Source: Corallococcus terminator (GTDB lineage Bacteria; Myxococcota; Myxococcia; Myxococcales; Myxococcaceae). From it: a DNA stretch of 52,839 nucleotides. A program made the translations under genes and the position numbers. The notes beneath the pieces were generated by a model. The model was not told the origin of the DNA. It worked only from the letters and a program-made list of their open reading frames with translations, and did no database searches. Of the stretch, positions 34,710-44,329 are shown in pieces. Numbering within the stretch: position 1 is the stretch's first letter; each line of letters opens with the position of its first letter. The stretch is from assembly GCF_003611635.1 (NCBI RefSeq), contig NZ_RAVZ01000014.1, forward strand, positions 1-52,839, in the 5' to 3' direction.

Positions 34710-37208
34710 ATGATGACTGACAGCGGTCGTGCGTGGCTTTCGGCGTTGGCACTGATGGCGGTCGGCGGTCCCGCGCTGGCGGCGGACGGCCCTGATTCGG
34801 TGAGCGTGCGTCGGCTGGCGGCGCTGCCGGGCGAGCGCGGCGACTTCGGCTCGGTCACGAACTTCGAGGTCCAGCCCCGGGCCTCCTTGAACGGGCGGCT
34901 GTACTACTTCACCGGCCCGCGCGTGGAGTCCTTCGACCACCGGCCCCTGACCCTGTGGTCGACGGATGGCACCGCCCAGGGCACGCGCTCCATGCAGGAC
35001 CTGATGCCGACCTCCGCCGTCATCGATCACATGACGTTGGCCTCGGTGCCCGGCCGCCTGTTCTTCACCGCCCGGAGCAACACCTCCGGCCGCGAGCTGT
35101 GGACGAGCGACGGCACCGCCCAGGGCACCTGGCTCGTGCGCGAAATCCAACCGGGTGCGGCCAGCGGCGTGCTCACGCCGAGCGCGCTCATGCCCTTCGG
35201 CACCTCCGTGCTGTTCGCCGCCGAGGACAGCGACGGCGACACCGAGCTCTGGAAGTCGGACGGCACCGAAGCGGGCACCGTGCGCGTCCAGGATGTGATG
35301 CCCGGCGCCCAGGGCTCGTCCCCGTTCCTGCGCGGGGCTTGTGGCGACGCGATGCTGTTCAGCGCGCACGGTCCCGAGGGCCGCGAGCTGTGGCGCACGG
35401 ATGGCACCGCCCAGGGCACCTGGCTCGTGCGCGACATCCGTTCCGGCGTGGGGTCCTCGGATCCCAGCGCCATCACCACGATGGGCTCCACCTGCTTCTT
35501 CACCGCGAATGACGGCCAGCACGGCCGGGCCCTGTGGAAGACGGACGGCACGGAGGAGGGCACGGTCCTGGTGAGCGACCTGGTGGCAGGCAGCTTCGAG
35601 CCGGAGCTGAGCCAGTTCACCGTGCTGGGCAACACGCTGCTGTTCCTCGTGAAGGACGGCCAGCAGGTGGACCTCTGGCGCACGGACGGCACCGAGGCGG
35701 GCACCCTGCCCGTGAAGCCGCTTCCCCGCGACCTCACCGGGACGGTCACGCTCGTCCGGGCGGGCGCGCGCGCCTACTACCTCACCCAGGGCACCGGCTC
35801 CGGCCGCAACCTGTGGGTGACGGACGGCACGGCGGAGAACACCGCAGTCGTCCCACTGGAGGACGCGGGCCAGCAGGTCCTGCCGCACTTCCTCGCCGCC
35901 TGGGGCGATGAGCTCGTCTTCTACCGCGCCTCCAACGATTGGAGCGGCGAGCTGTGGCGCACCGACGGTAGCACCCAGGGCACGTACCGCCTGGCCCGCG
36001 TGCCGGCCAGCAGGGGCTTCTCGCCGTCCAGGGTGGTGCCCTTTGGGGACTCGCTGCTGATGCCGGATGGCAGCCATTTCAGCGGCCTGTCGCTGTGGCG
36101 GCTGGACCGCGACCCCACGGCGCCCGCGTTCCGGGACTGCCCGGCCCATCTGGACGTCCCCGCCACGCATGCCCAGGGCACGGAGATGCACCTGCCGGTC
36201 CCCACCCTCACGGGTGGACAGGCGCCCCTGACGGTGCGCACCAGCCACCCGGAGGGCACGCCGCTGAGCCTGCAAACGGGCTTCGGCGTCCACTACCAGG
36301 CCGAGGACGCGCAGGGCCGGGTCGCCACGTGCTCCATCGACGTGACCGTGGCCAACCTGACCCCGCCCACCATCCAGGGCTGCCCGTCGGAGCTCGTCGT
36401 CAACACCCGCTCGCCCCAGGGCGCCCCGGTGTACTACCCGGAGTTCACGGTGACGGAGGAGACGGGCGGCGACGTCGTCACCTCCATCATCCCGGAGAAC
36501 GGCAGCACGCTTCCGCTGGGCACGACGCTGGTGACGATGACGGCCCGCGACCGCGCGGGCAACACGTCCACCTGCGCCTTCCCCGTCACCGTGCGCGACG
36601 GCCAGCCGCCCGCGGCCGCGTGCAAGGTGAGCGAGGTGCGCGTGGAGGCCGAAGGGCCCGACGGCGCGCGTGCGTGGTGGCCGGAGGCGAGCACCAGCGA
36701 CAACGTCTCCGCCCAGACGACCACCTCCCGGACGCATGCGCCCGGCGACCTGTTCCCCCTGGGCATCACCCGCGTGCAGCTCACCCGCACCGACGAGGCG
36801 GGCAACAGCCGCACGTGCGAAATCCAGGTGAAGGTGCGCGACTCCCGGCCGCCCGTGCTCTCCTGCCCGGAGGACGTCACGCTGAAGACCGCCGTGATGT
36901 CCGGCACCCGCGCCGACTACCCGCTGGCCTCCGCCGAGGACACCGTGTCCCAGGCGGAGCTGCTCTACAGCCCGGAGCTTGGGACGCCGCTGGCGCCGGG
37001 CCTGCACTCGGTGCAGGTGACCGCGCTGGACGCGGCCGGCAACGCGGCGCTGTGCAACTTCCACGTCGCCGTGGAGTACGACCCGACGTCCGACATGTCG
37101 CGCAGCCTGGGGTGCTCCCTGGGCGGTGGGCCCGCGTCGGGCGCGGGCTGGGCGGCGCTGCTCCTCCTCGGCTGGACGCTCTGCCGCCGGAAGAAGGGCG
37201 CGGCGTGA
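34710..37208 (+). CDS. ELWxxDGT/HYR-repeat surface protein with MYXO-CTERM-like anchor
   Basis: An 832-residue exported protein. A signal peptide ends near ALAADG at 25-30. Eight ELWxxDGT-type beta repeats (about residues 80-430, for example ELWTSDGTAQGTWLVREI) probably form a propeller. These are followed by four or five HYR-like Ig modules containing repeated PP-x-CP, GTTLVTMTARDRAGNTSTC and RTDEAGNSRTC strands. The C-terminus reads LGCSLGGG, a hydrophobic helix AGWAALLLLGWTL and a basic CRRKKG tail, as in the MYXO-CTERM sorting signal. Predicted cell-surface adhesive or binding protein. An in-frame ATG lies next to the chosen one at 34713. Confidence 0.9.
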   Translation: MMTDSGRAWLSALALMAVGGPALAADGPDSVSVRRLAALPGERGDFGSVTNFEVQPRASLNGRLYYFTGPRVESFDHRPLTLWSTDGTAQGTRSMQDLMPTSAVIDHMTLASVPGRLFFTARSNTSGRELWTSDGTAQGTWLVREIQPGAASGVLTPSALMPFGTSVLFAAEDSDGDTELWKSDGTEAGTVRVQDVMPGAQGSSPFLRGACGDAMLFSAHGPEGRELWRTDGTAQGTWLVRDIRSGVGSSDPSAITTMGSTCFFTANDGQHGRALWKTDGTEEGTVLVSDLVAGSFEPELSQFTVLGNTLLFLVKDGQQVDLWRTDGTEAGTLPVKPLPRDLTGTVTLVRAGARAYYLTQGTGSGRNLWVTDGTAENTAVVPLEDAGQQVLPHFLAAWGDELVFYRASNDWSGELWRTDGSTQGTYRLARVPASRGFSPSRVVPFGDSLLMPDGSHFSGLSLWRLDRDPTAPAFRDCPAHLDVPATHAQGTEMHLPVPTLTGGQAPLTVRTSHPEGTPLSLQTGFGVHYQAEDAQGRVATCSIDVTVANLTPPTIQGCPSELVVNTRSPQGAPVYYPEFTVTEETGGDVVTSIIPENGSTLPLGTTLVTMTARDRAGNTSTCAFPVTVRDGQPPAAACKVSEVRVEAEGPDGARAWWPEASTSDNVSAQTTTSRTHAPGDLFPLGITRVQLTRTDEAGNSRTCEIQVKVRDSRPPVLSCPEDVTLKTAVMSGTRADYPLASAEDTVSQAELLYSPELGTPLAPGLHSVQVTALDAAGNAALCNFHVAVEYDPTSDMSRSLGCSLGGGPASGAGWAALLLLGWTLCRRKKGAA
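34949..35990 (+). repeat. Eight in-frame ELWxxDGTxxGT-coding repeats
   Basis: The motif Leu-Trp-x-x-Asp-Gly-Thr-x-x-Gly-Thr recurs eight times at intervals of about 45-60 codons between 34949 and 35990. The nucleotide copies are similar, especially GACGGCACCGCCCAGGGCAC-type cores, and could support recombination. The seventh and eighth copies are less well conserved. Confidence 0.8.
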
Positions 37209-37268
37209 GGACGTGAGCATCCGGCATGGCGGCGAGGAGGACTTCCGCTACAGTCCCTCGCACGCCCC

Positions 37269-37811
37269 ATGGACCTCACCCTCTTCGTCGTCGGACTCGT
37301 GAAGGTCGTCTTCGGTGGCCTCGTCGCCGCGCTCGGCATCGGCCTGGGAATGCACGGCCTTGGCCGCCTGCTGGACAGCCACCCGGTGGAGGAGCTGCGC
37401 CAGGGCAACGTCGCCGCGGGGCTGGTGCACGCGACGAGCCTCGTGTCGCTGGGCCTGCTGGTGCAGCACGCGCTGAAGGCCACCGGGGACGCGGTGGACA
37501 TCGCGGTGCAGAACCCGCCCGTGCCGCCCATCGCGGTGCTCCAGTTGATGGGCCTGTCGCTCGTGCACGTCGCGCTGTCGCTGGCGGTGGGCGTGGCGGT
37601 GCTCGCGCTGGGCGTGCGGCTGTTCGACAAGATGACGCCGGGCATCGACGAGCTGGCGGAGGTGCGCAAGGGCAACATCGCCGCGGCGCTCATCCTGTGC
37701 GCCTTCCTGCTCGTCATCGCCCTGCTCACCGCGCCCGGGTTGCAGGCCACGCTCAACGGGCTCATCCCCTTCCCGCAGCTCCCCACCGGCATGCTGCGCG
37801 CGCCCGCCTGA
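37269..37811 (+). CDS. DUF350-family membrane protein
   Basis: A 180-residue protein with four hydrophobic helices in two similar halves. Each half has a basic-acidic cytoplasmic signature: LDSHPVEELRQGNVAAGLVHA and GIDELAEVRKGNIAAALIL, the EEI-xxGNxAxA motif typical of DUF350. The family often accompanies transglutaminase-like and ATP-grasp proteins and is of unknown function. It lies 6 bases before the next gene, so the two are an operon. ATG 37269 is chosen because it gives a short N-terminus before the first helix. Confidence 0.85.
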   Translation: MDLTLFVVGLVKVVFGGLVAALGIGLGMHGLGRLLDSHPVEELRQGNVAAGLVHATSLVSLGLLVQHALKATGDAVDIAVQNPPVPPIAVLQLMGLSLVHVALSLAVGVAVLALGVRLFDKMTPGIDELAEVRKGNIAAALILCAFLLVIALLTAPGLQATLNGLIPFPQLPTGMLRAPA

Positions 37812-37817
37812 CCTCGC

Positions 37818-38693
37818 ATGGCCGCGCGTTCCTGGATGCGGTGGTGGGTGTTGGCGCTGGTGGGCGCGGTGCTGGGCACGGCCGTGTGGCGCGTGGAGTT
37901 GCGCAAGGCGGGCCGGCTCGCGGAGCCCGCGCCGATGGAAGCGGGCACGGGCACCCCGGTGGAGGCCACGCTGGACCTGGGCACGGTGCTGGTGCCGGAG
38001 GACACGCCGCTGGAGCGCGCGCATGCGTATGACTGGCGCGTGGAGGGCCTCGCGCCCGCGCGGCAGCAGGTGGCCTATGGCCTGGGTGAGACGGTGGAGC
38101 GCGGACTGGAGCAGGCGCACCGCGACTACAGCGTGCGGCTGCGCTACCGCGCCATGGGCCCGGAGCGCTTCACGTACGTGGCGCCGCCGGGGTGCGGCAC
38201 GGACATGCGCTGCATCTACGCGGAGCTGATGCACAGCAACGCGGAGCCGGTGCGCATCCTGGGCGAACGCTTCGCCCTCTCCATCCGCGAACGGGACCTG
38301 GACGCGGCGCAGGCCACCGAGCTCATCCTCGGATTCGTGCGCCGCATCCGCTACGAGCTGCCCGGCAACGAACCCTTCGGCATCATCCCGCCGGGGCTGG
38401 TGCCCGCGCAGGACCGCGGCGACTGCGACTCCAAGGCGGTGCTGGCGCTGATGCTGCTGCGGCAGGTGGGCGTGGACGCGGTGATGCTGTACTCGGATGC
38501 GCTCGCGCACGCGGCCATCGGCGTGAGCCTGCCCGGCACCGGCACCCGCATCCCCTTCGCGGGACGCGGCTACCAGTATGCGGAGCTCACCGCGGACGGC
38601 TGGCCCCTGGGGATGATTCCGCCCCAGTATGACAAGCCGCAACTGTGGCGGGTGCTGCCCCTGCCGGACGCTCCGGCGCCATCGTCGGGCTGA
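37818..38693 (+). CDS. Membrane-anchored transglutaminase-like protein
   Basis: A 291-residue protein with one N-terminal membrane anchor (MRWWVLALVGAVLGTAVW). The C-terminal half resembles a transglutaminase-like cysteine protease: Cys203 in DRGDCDSKAVLALMLLRQ and His231 in LAHAAIGV, while the acidic residue is less certain. Its active site would be periplasmic. It follows the DUF350 gene at six bases. The last 107 bases run antisense inside the glycosyltransferase gene that ends at 38587. Confidence 0.7.
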   Translation: MAARSWMRWWVLALVGAVLGTAVWRVELRKAGRLAEPAPMEAGTGTPVEATLDLGTVLVPEDTPLERAHAYDWRVEGLAPARQQVAYGLGETVERGLEQAHRDYSVRLRYRAMGPERFTYVAPPGCGTDMRCIYAELMHSNAEPVRILGERFALSIRERDLDAAQATELILGFVRRIRYELPGNEPFGIIPPGLVPAQDRGDCDSKAVLALMLLRQVGVDAVMLYSDALAHAAIGVSLPGTGTRIPFAGRGYQYAELTADGWPLGMIPPQYDKPQLWRVLPLPDAPAPSSG

Positions 38694-40563
38694 GCGCGGC
38701 CTGCGTCCCCTCGCGCAGCTCCGCGTCCGCGCGCAGGGCCAGATAGGGCGCGCAGAGGAAGCGCAGCCCTTCCAATGCGAATTGCAGGGCCCCCAGCAGG
38801 AACAGGTCGGGCCGGGACAGGTCCGACAGGTGGAACAGCATCCCGGCCAATCCCAACAACGCTCCCCCCCATGACAACTCCGAGCGGGCGGAGGAGAGCG
38901 CGGCCCTCCAGCCCTTGCGAGACGCCTGGAACTTGTCGGTCCGCAGCCAGGGCAGTGGGTCGCGGGAGAAGAGGGCCGCCGCCGCCGCGCGCCGACGGGT
39001 GTGCTCCAGGGACGCGTTGGCGACGGCCGCTGCCAACAGGTCCTTCACGGAACACCGGAGCAGTTGGCGCCGCAGCAGGAACAGCATCCCGAAGTCGATG
39101 ATGGCCAGCCCCAACAGGAAGAGGAGGCCCCGAGGCAGGGGAATGGATTGCCGGGTGAACGCGAGCCACAGCAGGCCTGCCAGTGAGAACACCCACAGGG
39201 CATCCATCACCGTATTGGCCACCACCCCGAGCGCCTGGAAGACCGCGGCGCGCTTCGCCCGGGGGAGCATCCGGGGATACCGGCCGAACAGCAGCCCCCG
39301 CCAGTGGAGCTTGAACGTCTGGATGGGGCCCGCCGTCCAGCGGAAGCGCTGCTTCTGGAATTCCCGGAAGGTCACCGGCAACAGCCCCCGGCCAAACGTC
39401 CGTCCGATGAAGAGGCCCTGGCCGCCCCGCGCGTTCAACCGCAATGACAGTTCCGAGTCCTCCGTCAGGCTCGTCTCCGACCAGCCCCCCACTGCGTCCA
39501 GCGCGGACCGCCGGATGAGGCAGGTGGTCCCGATGAGCAGCGTCAAACCCCATTCGCTGAGGCCCGGAAGGCCCAGCCGGTTGCCCTGCCGCTCCTCCCA
39601 GCAGGAGGCCTGCTGGAAGCGTTTGCCCTCCCAGTCCCGGTAGTCATGCGGCGTCTGCACGTAGTCGATGGCGGGGTCGTCCAGGAAGCCCACCAGGCGC
39701 GACAGGAAGTCCGGCTCGCAGACGAAGTCCGCGTCGAGCACGGCCACCACCTCCGTGGCCTTCGGGGTGTGGCGCAACGCCAGGTTGAGCGCGCCCCCCT
39801 TCGCACCCGGCAGGGCCTCCACGTGGATGAAGCGGAAGCGGGCCCCCAGCCTCGCGCAGTGCGCTTCCACGGGGCGCCAGAGCGTCGGGTCCACCGTGTT
39901 GTTGTCCACGACGATGACGTCGAAGTTCGGATAGTCCAGCCGTGCAATGGCATCCAGCGTGGCGTTGACCACGTCAGGAGGCTCGGCGTGACAGGGCACG
40001 TGCACGGTAACCTTCGGGAACGGGGGCTCACGCCGTGGCGGCAGGGGCGCGGTCGGTCGCAGGAACCGCCGCCGCATCAGGGGTTGCAGGTCCGCGGTGC
40101 CCACGAGCAGTCCGTGGACGGTCTGGAAGCACATCAGGACCAGCCCCACGAACCAGGGGATGAACAGCAGGGTTCGCGCGAAGCTGGCGGACGCAGGGAA
40201 GTCCTCCTGGAACCACCACCACAGCAGCAGGTTGCTCAACCCAAGCCACATCAGCCGCTGGGTGAAGTACAGCGAGCGCACCACCGAGTCGTGCTTCAGC
40301 ACCCCGCACAAGGGAACCGCGACGAGCAGACTGCCCAGCAGGACCGGACCCAGGCCCCTCGCCGTTCCCATCACGAGCACGGTCAGAAGCGCGGCAAGGC
40401 CATACACCCCCACGAGCACCCCGCCGCTCCAACGACGTGCCTCCACGCCGAACCGCTGGTTCCAGAAGAACAGCAGCGCGAGGCCCACCTGCACACCGCC
40501 CAGAAAACAAAGGCTCGCCCCCAGCCCCCACTCCGACAGCCTGCCCACCCACGCGTCCATCAT
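38587..40563 (-). CDS. Membrane family-2 glycosyltransferase
   Basis: A 658-residue processive GT2 enzyme with several N-terminal helices, a cytoplasmic GT domain (about 185-420) and more C-terminal helices. Signature residues are the nucleotide-binding strand VTVHVPCHAEP, DAD at 277-279, TED at 367-369 and QxxRW in QRFRW near 405-409, as in cellulose-synthase-like and hyaluronan-synthase-like enzymes. No PilZ domain is seen. It probably extrudes a polysaccharide; the sugar is unknown. Start ATG 40563 sits six bases after AAGGAGG, better than the ATG at 40587. Confidence 0.87.
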   Translation of the reverse strand: MMDAWVGRLSEWGLGASLCFLGGVQVGLALLFFWNQRFGVEARRWSGGVLVGVYGLAALLTVLVMGTARGLGPVLLGSLLVAVPLCGVLKHDSVVRSLYFTQRLMWLGLSNLLLWWWFQEDFPASASFARTLLFIPWFVGLVLMCFQTVHGLLVGTADLQPLMRRRFLRPTAPLPPRREPPFPKVTVHVPCHAEPPDVVNATLDAIARLDYPNFDVIVVDNNTVDPTLWRPVEAHCARLGARFRFIHVEALPGAKGGALNLALRHTPKATEVVAVLDADFVCEPDFLSRLVGFLDDPAIDYVQTPHDYRDWEGKRFQQASCWEERQGNRLGLPGLSEWGLTLLIGTTCLIRRSALDAVGGWSETSLTEDSELSLRLNARGGQGLFIGRTFGRGLLPVTFREFQKQRFRWTAGPIQTFKLHWRGLLFGRYPRMLPRAKRAAVFQALGVVANTVMDALWVFSLAGLLWLAFTRQSIPLPRGLLFLLGLAIIDFGMLFLLRRQLLRCSVKDLLAAAVANASLEHTRRRAAAAALFSRDPLPWLRTDKFQASRKGWRAALSSARSELSWGGALLGLAGMLFHLSDLSRPDLFLLGALQFALEGLRFLCAPYLALRADAELREGTQAALSPTMAPERPAGAAPATVAACHTGAESSPGASRPR

Positions 40564-40718
40564 CCCGGTCCTCCTTCTCGCGGTCATGAACCGCCTCCAG
40601 GAGATGGGACCGTCGCGCGCCAGGGCGTACCGCGCGGAGGATGGAGCCTTCCCTCCCCGGGGCACGCCCTTCCCAAAAGGCCCGGCCGGTCCGCGCACCT
40701 CCGGTCAGGAGGACTTGG

Positions 40719-40752
40719 CGTTTACTGTAATTTCCAATATTCCAGATTTAAC
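40719..40752 (+). promoter_or_regulatory. A/T-rich upstream element of the chitosanase gene
   Basis: Between the divergent glycosyltransferase and chitosanase starts, about 34 bases are strongly A/T-rich (TTTACTGTAATTTCCAATAT and the following TCCAGATTTA) in otherwise very G/C-rich DNA. It ends 52 bases before the chitosanase start. It could hold a promoter or an activator site. No exact hexamer pair is assigned. Confidence 0.4.
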
Positions 40753-40804
40753 GGGGATGCAGCCTCACGGCCGGCCTCCACCGTCCACGACAGGGAGCAG
40801 GCAC

Positions 40805-42118
40805 ATGGAAGCGAAGCGTTCACGGGGTGGGGCCCGCCGGATGTTCATCCTCGCGGGGCTGACGGCGCTGGCCGCCGGTTGTGGCGCGGCGGAGGCCACC
40901 GACGCGGGAGCGGCGCCGGGCGAACTGGAGCAGGCGCTGGGTGCGTGCACGCACTCGGTCACCACGAACACGTACGTGGGCGCGGACTACTGGGGCACGC
41001 TGGTGTTCAAGAACACGGGCACGGTGGCCATCGCCAATCCGCAAGTTTCCATCGACGTGCCGTCGGGCGTGACGTGTGACGATGATCAGCCGGGGTGGAC
41101 GCACACGCAGTCGGGCCGCACGTGCACCTTCACGCGGACCTCCGCGCTGACGGTGGCGGTGAATGCGTCACACACGTTCTATTACTCCACCAACTCCAAC
41201 ACGTCGTTCACCGCGGCCAACGTGAAGGTCCAGTCGGACAGTTGTGGAACGACGCCCCCCACCGGCCCGGGCCTCACCGCGAACCAGAAGAAGGTGGCGG
41301 AGGCGCTGACGAGCATCTGGGAGAACGACACGCCCACGCTCAACTACGCCTACGCGGAGAACATCCAGGACGGGCGCGGCTACACCAACGGGCGCGCGGG
41401 CTTCTGCACCGGCACGGGTGACGCCATCCAGGTCGTGCAGTGCTACCGGGCGCTGCGCACGGAGGCCAACGGCAACCGGCTGGCGAAGTACTGGAGCGCG
41501 CTCACCGTCATCAACAACCGCTTCCTGTCCACCGGCCAGAACCAGGCCTCCACGGCGGAACTGGACGCGGTGGGCAACTGGACGGCGGACTGGGCGGCGA
41601 GCTTCAACACCGCAGCGACGAAGGCGGACTTCAAGCAGTGCCAGGACCAGGTGAGCGACGCGCTCTACTACACGCCCATCATGAACGAGGCCACGCGCTG
41701 GGGCTTCACCCAGGCGCTCACCAAGGCGGCGCTGTACGACGCGGCCATCAACCACGGTGAGAGCGGCGTGAACGCCATCATCCGCAGCGCCAACACGGCC
41801 CTGGGCAACAGCGGGCAGGTGGCGCCGGTGATTGGCTACAACGGCATCACGGAGAACGCCTGGCTCCAGAAGTTCCTGGAGAAGCGCCGGGACGTGCTCG
41901 CCTCCGACTCCACCTGGGTGGAGGCCGTGGACCGCGTGGCCGCGTACGAGAAGCAGCGCCGCGTGGGCAACTGGAGCCTGGGGACCGCGCTGCGCAACGA
42001 CGTGCGCGCCCGCGACTGCTGGGGCACCAGCTACCCGGCGAGCGGCTACACCGTGCGGCTCATCAACCCGGACGGCACCTGGAGCACGCCCTCCTCGTCC
42101 ACGTACGCCTGCCAGTAG
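40805..42118 (+). CDS. Lipoprotein GH46-type chitosanase with N-terminal CBM-like domain
   Basis: A 437-residue exported enzyme. The signal ends in LAAGC with likely lipidation at Cys26. Residues about 47-145 form a beta domain resembling a carbohydrate-binding module (WGTLVFKNTGT, CTFTRTSALTVAVN). Residues 158-400 are a GH46 domain with the acid catalyst Glu173 in TSIWEN and Asp189 in NIQDGRGYTNGRAGF. GH46 enzymes cut chitosan by inversion. A tethered chitosanase would suit a predator that lyses fungi. ATG 40805 has GGGAG nearby. Confidence 0.92.
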   Translation: MEAKRSRGGARRMFILAGLTALAAGCGAAEATDAGAAPGELEQALGACTHSVTTNTYVGADYWGTLVFKNTGTVAIANPQVSIDVPSGVTCDDDQPGWTHTQSGRTCTFTRTSALTVAVNASHTFYYSTNSNTSFTAANVKVQSDSCGTTPPTGPGLTANQKKVAEALTSIWENDTPTLNYAYAENIQDGRGYTNGRAGFCTGTGDAIQVVQCYRALRTEANGNRLAKYWSALTVINNRFLSTGQNQASTAELDAVGNWTADWAASFNTAATKADFKQCQDQVSDALYYTPIMNEATRWGFTQALTKAALYDAAINHGESGVNAIIRSANTALGNSGQVAPVIGYNGITENAWLQKFLEKRRDVLASDSTWVEAVDRVAAYEKQRRVGNWSLGTALRNDVRARDCWGTSYPASGYTVRLINPDGTWSTPSSSTYACQ

Positions 42119-42196
42119 CGGGGACGGGGCATGGGGCAGGCCACTGCTCGACACGGGCCGTGACGGCGCGCTGGCCGCCGGGGCGCCTGTGGTGGC

Positions 42197-44122
42197 ATGA
42201 CCTGTCCCATGGCCCGTGACGTCTCGTTCTTCGACAAGCTCGGCTCGCTCCTCGCCCAGGAACGCGAGGCCGAAAAGGCCCGCACGGTCGCGTTCGCGCA
42301 AGGGTTGTCCCTGCGCGAGCGCGAGGAGCAGGGCCTGTCGGTGTTGGACCTGGAGACCGTCGAGGAGGAGGTGGGCCTGGGGGGCCGCATCCTCCTCACG
42401 CTCGCCCGCGCGGACCGGGGGCGCCTGCCCACCCGCCTGTCCAACGGCGACTTCGTGGCGGTGCTGCCCCGCCGCGCGGAGGTGAAGGACCCAGCGAAGG
42501 CGCTCGTGTCGCGCGCCTCCTCCACCCGCATCCAGCTCGCGTTCGACCGCGACCCGCCCGCGTACATCTCCGAAGGGCTCTTGCGCCTGGACGTCGTCCC
42601 CAACGACATCACGTACGAGCGCGTGCGCGCGGGCCTCCAGCGCGTGAAGGCCCTGGACAAGGGCGCCGAACGGCACAAGCGCGAGGTGCTGCTGGGCAAC
42701 GAGCCGCCGCGCTTCGACAACCCGAAGGACTTCACGCCCAGCCGTCCGCTCAACCCCGAGCAGTTGGACGCCACGAAGCGCGCGCTGGCGGCGGAGGACT
42801 TCTTCCTGGTGCACGGCCCTCCCGGCACCGGCAAGTCCACCGTGCTCGCGGAGGTGGCGGCGCAGGCCGTCGCGCGCGGGGAGCGCCTCTTGTGCACCGC
42901 GGCCAGCAACGCCGCCGTGGACCACCTGTTGGAGTTGTGCCTGGAGAAGGGCCTGAGGGCCATCCGCGTGGGCCACCCGGCGCGCGTCGCCGCGCGGCTC
43001 CAGGAGCACACGCTGGACATCGTGGTGGAGGAGCACCCGGACCGCATCATCAGCCGAGACCTGTTCGACGAAGCCTTCGACCTGTTCGGCTACGCGCGCC
43101 GCCAGCGCAACCAGGGCCGCAGCCGCGAGCGCTTCTCCAACGCCCGCTCGTCCACGGCGGAGGCCAAGGACCTGATGGACGAGGCGCGCAAGCTGGAGAA
43201 GAAGGCCGTGCGCGCGGTGCTCGCGAGGTCCGACGTGGTGTGCGTCACGCTCGCGAGCCTGGGCTCCGGCATCCTCGCCGGAGAGGAGTTCGACCGGGCG
43301 CTGCTGGACGAAGCCACCCAGGCCACCGAACCCCTGGCGCTCCTGGGCTTCCTGCGCGCGCCCAAGGTGGTGCTCGCCGGGGATCCGCAGCAACTTCCAC
43401 CCACCGTGCTGTCACAGGAGGCGTCCAAGGCGGGCCTGGGCGTGAGCCTCTTCGAGCGGCTGCTCAAGGACCACGGCGACGACGTGAAGCGCATGCTGCG
43501 CGAGCAGTACCGGATGAACGCCACCATCATGGCCTTCCCCTCGCGGGAGATGTACGCCGACGAATTGCGCGCCCACCCGTCCGTGGCGGAGCGCACGCTT
43601 GGGGACGTGCTCACGCCCGGCGCCCAGGTGGACGCCCCGCCGGTGCTCTTCCTGGACACGGCGGGCAAGGGCTTCGACGAGGAGGTGGAGCCCACCACGC
43701 ACAGCCTCTTCAACCCGGGCGAAGCGGACTACGTGGTCGCCCGCGTGCGCCAGTTGCTGGCGTTGGGCCTGTCCCCGCGCGAGGTGGCCGTCATCGCCCC
43801 GTACAGCGCCCAGTCCCGCCAGTTGCGCGAGGCGCTGGAGGCGGTGCACCCGGAGGTGGAGGTGGACACCGTGGACGCGTTCCAGGGCCGGGAGAAGGAC
43901 GCCGTCCTGGTCAGCCTCACCCGCTCCAACAGCGAGGGGCAGTTGGGCTTCCTCAACGATTTGCGCCGCATGAACGTCGCGCTCACCCGCGCCCGCCGGC
44001 ACCTGTTCGTCGTGGGGGACTCCGCCACCCTGAGCAGCCACGCGTTCTACGCGCGCTTCATCGAAGGCACCCAGACGGACGGCGGCTACCGCTCCGCCTG
44101 GGAGTGGCCTGACCCAGCCTGA
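42197..44122 (+). CDS. SF1B (UPF1/IGHMBP2-like) helicase
   Basis: A 641-residue ATPase: an N-terminal domain of about 180 residues, Walker A GPPGTGKST at 207-215, DEATQ motif II around residue 373, GDPQQLPPT motif III, EQYRMN motif IV-like, and a helicase C-domain with VDAFQGREKDAVLVSLTRSN and NVALTRARRHL. The layout resembles prokaryotic relatives of IGHMBP2/SMUBP-2, which unwind RNA or DNA 5' to 3'. An alternative start is ATG 42209 (MARDVSFFDKL), four codons later and equally plausible. No partner gene was recognised nearby. Confidence 0.9.
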   Translation: MTCPMARDVSFFDKLGSLLAQEREAEKARTVAFAQGLSLREREEQGLSVLDLETVEEEVGLGGRILLTLARADRGRLPTRLSNGDFVAVLPRRAEVKDPAKALVSRASSTRIQLAFDRDPPAYISEGLLRLDVVPNDITYERVRAGLQRVKALDKGAERHKREVLLGNEPPRFDNPKDFTPSRPLNPEQLDATKRALAAEDFFLVHGPPGTGKSTVLAEVAAQAVARGERLLCTAASNAAVDHLLELCLEKGLRAIRVGHPARVAARLQEHTLDIVVEEHPDRIISRDLFDEAFDLFGYARRQRNQGRSRERFSNARSSTAEAKDLMDEARKLEKKAVRAVLARSDVVCVTLASLGSGILAGEEFDRALLDEATQATEPLALLGFLRAPKVVLAGDPQQLPPTVLSQEASKAGLGVSLFERLLKDHGDDVKRMLREQYRMNATIMAFPSREMYADELRAHPSVAERTLGDVLTPGAQVDAPPVLFLDTAGKGFDEEVEPTTHSLFNPGEADYVVARVRQLLALGLSPREVAVIAPYSAQSRQLREALEAVHPEVEVDTVDAFQGREKDAVLVSLTRSNSEGQLGFLNDLRRMNVALTRARRHLFVVGDSATLSSHAFYARFIEGTQTDGGYRSAWEWPDPA

Positions 44123-44329
44123 AACATGTTTGTCATTCCAACGACTTCGGGTTGCCCTGCGGGGCTACGCAAGGAGTGCGACCCAGGCGCCCGAAAATTG
44201 TCGGCTCGCTGAACGAATTTTGTCACTCGTGCGGCCGCAAGACGAGGAGATGGCCGGATATCAGGCGTTTGGCTCAAGCCCAGGGGTCGGCACGAAGGAT
44301 GCTTCTGTATCGGGGCAAGGAGGGGAGCA

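Noticed and set aside
34680-37220. An 846-codon minus-strand frame opposite the ELWxxDGT gene
   Set aside because: Antisense of a repeat gene; its own repetition mirrors the coding strand.
44123-44329. A small RNA or attenuator before the 62-residue gene
   Set aside because: Two similar A/T-rich pieces are present but no stable terminator-like structure or conserved fold could be shown.
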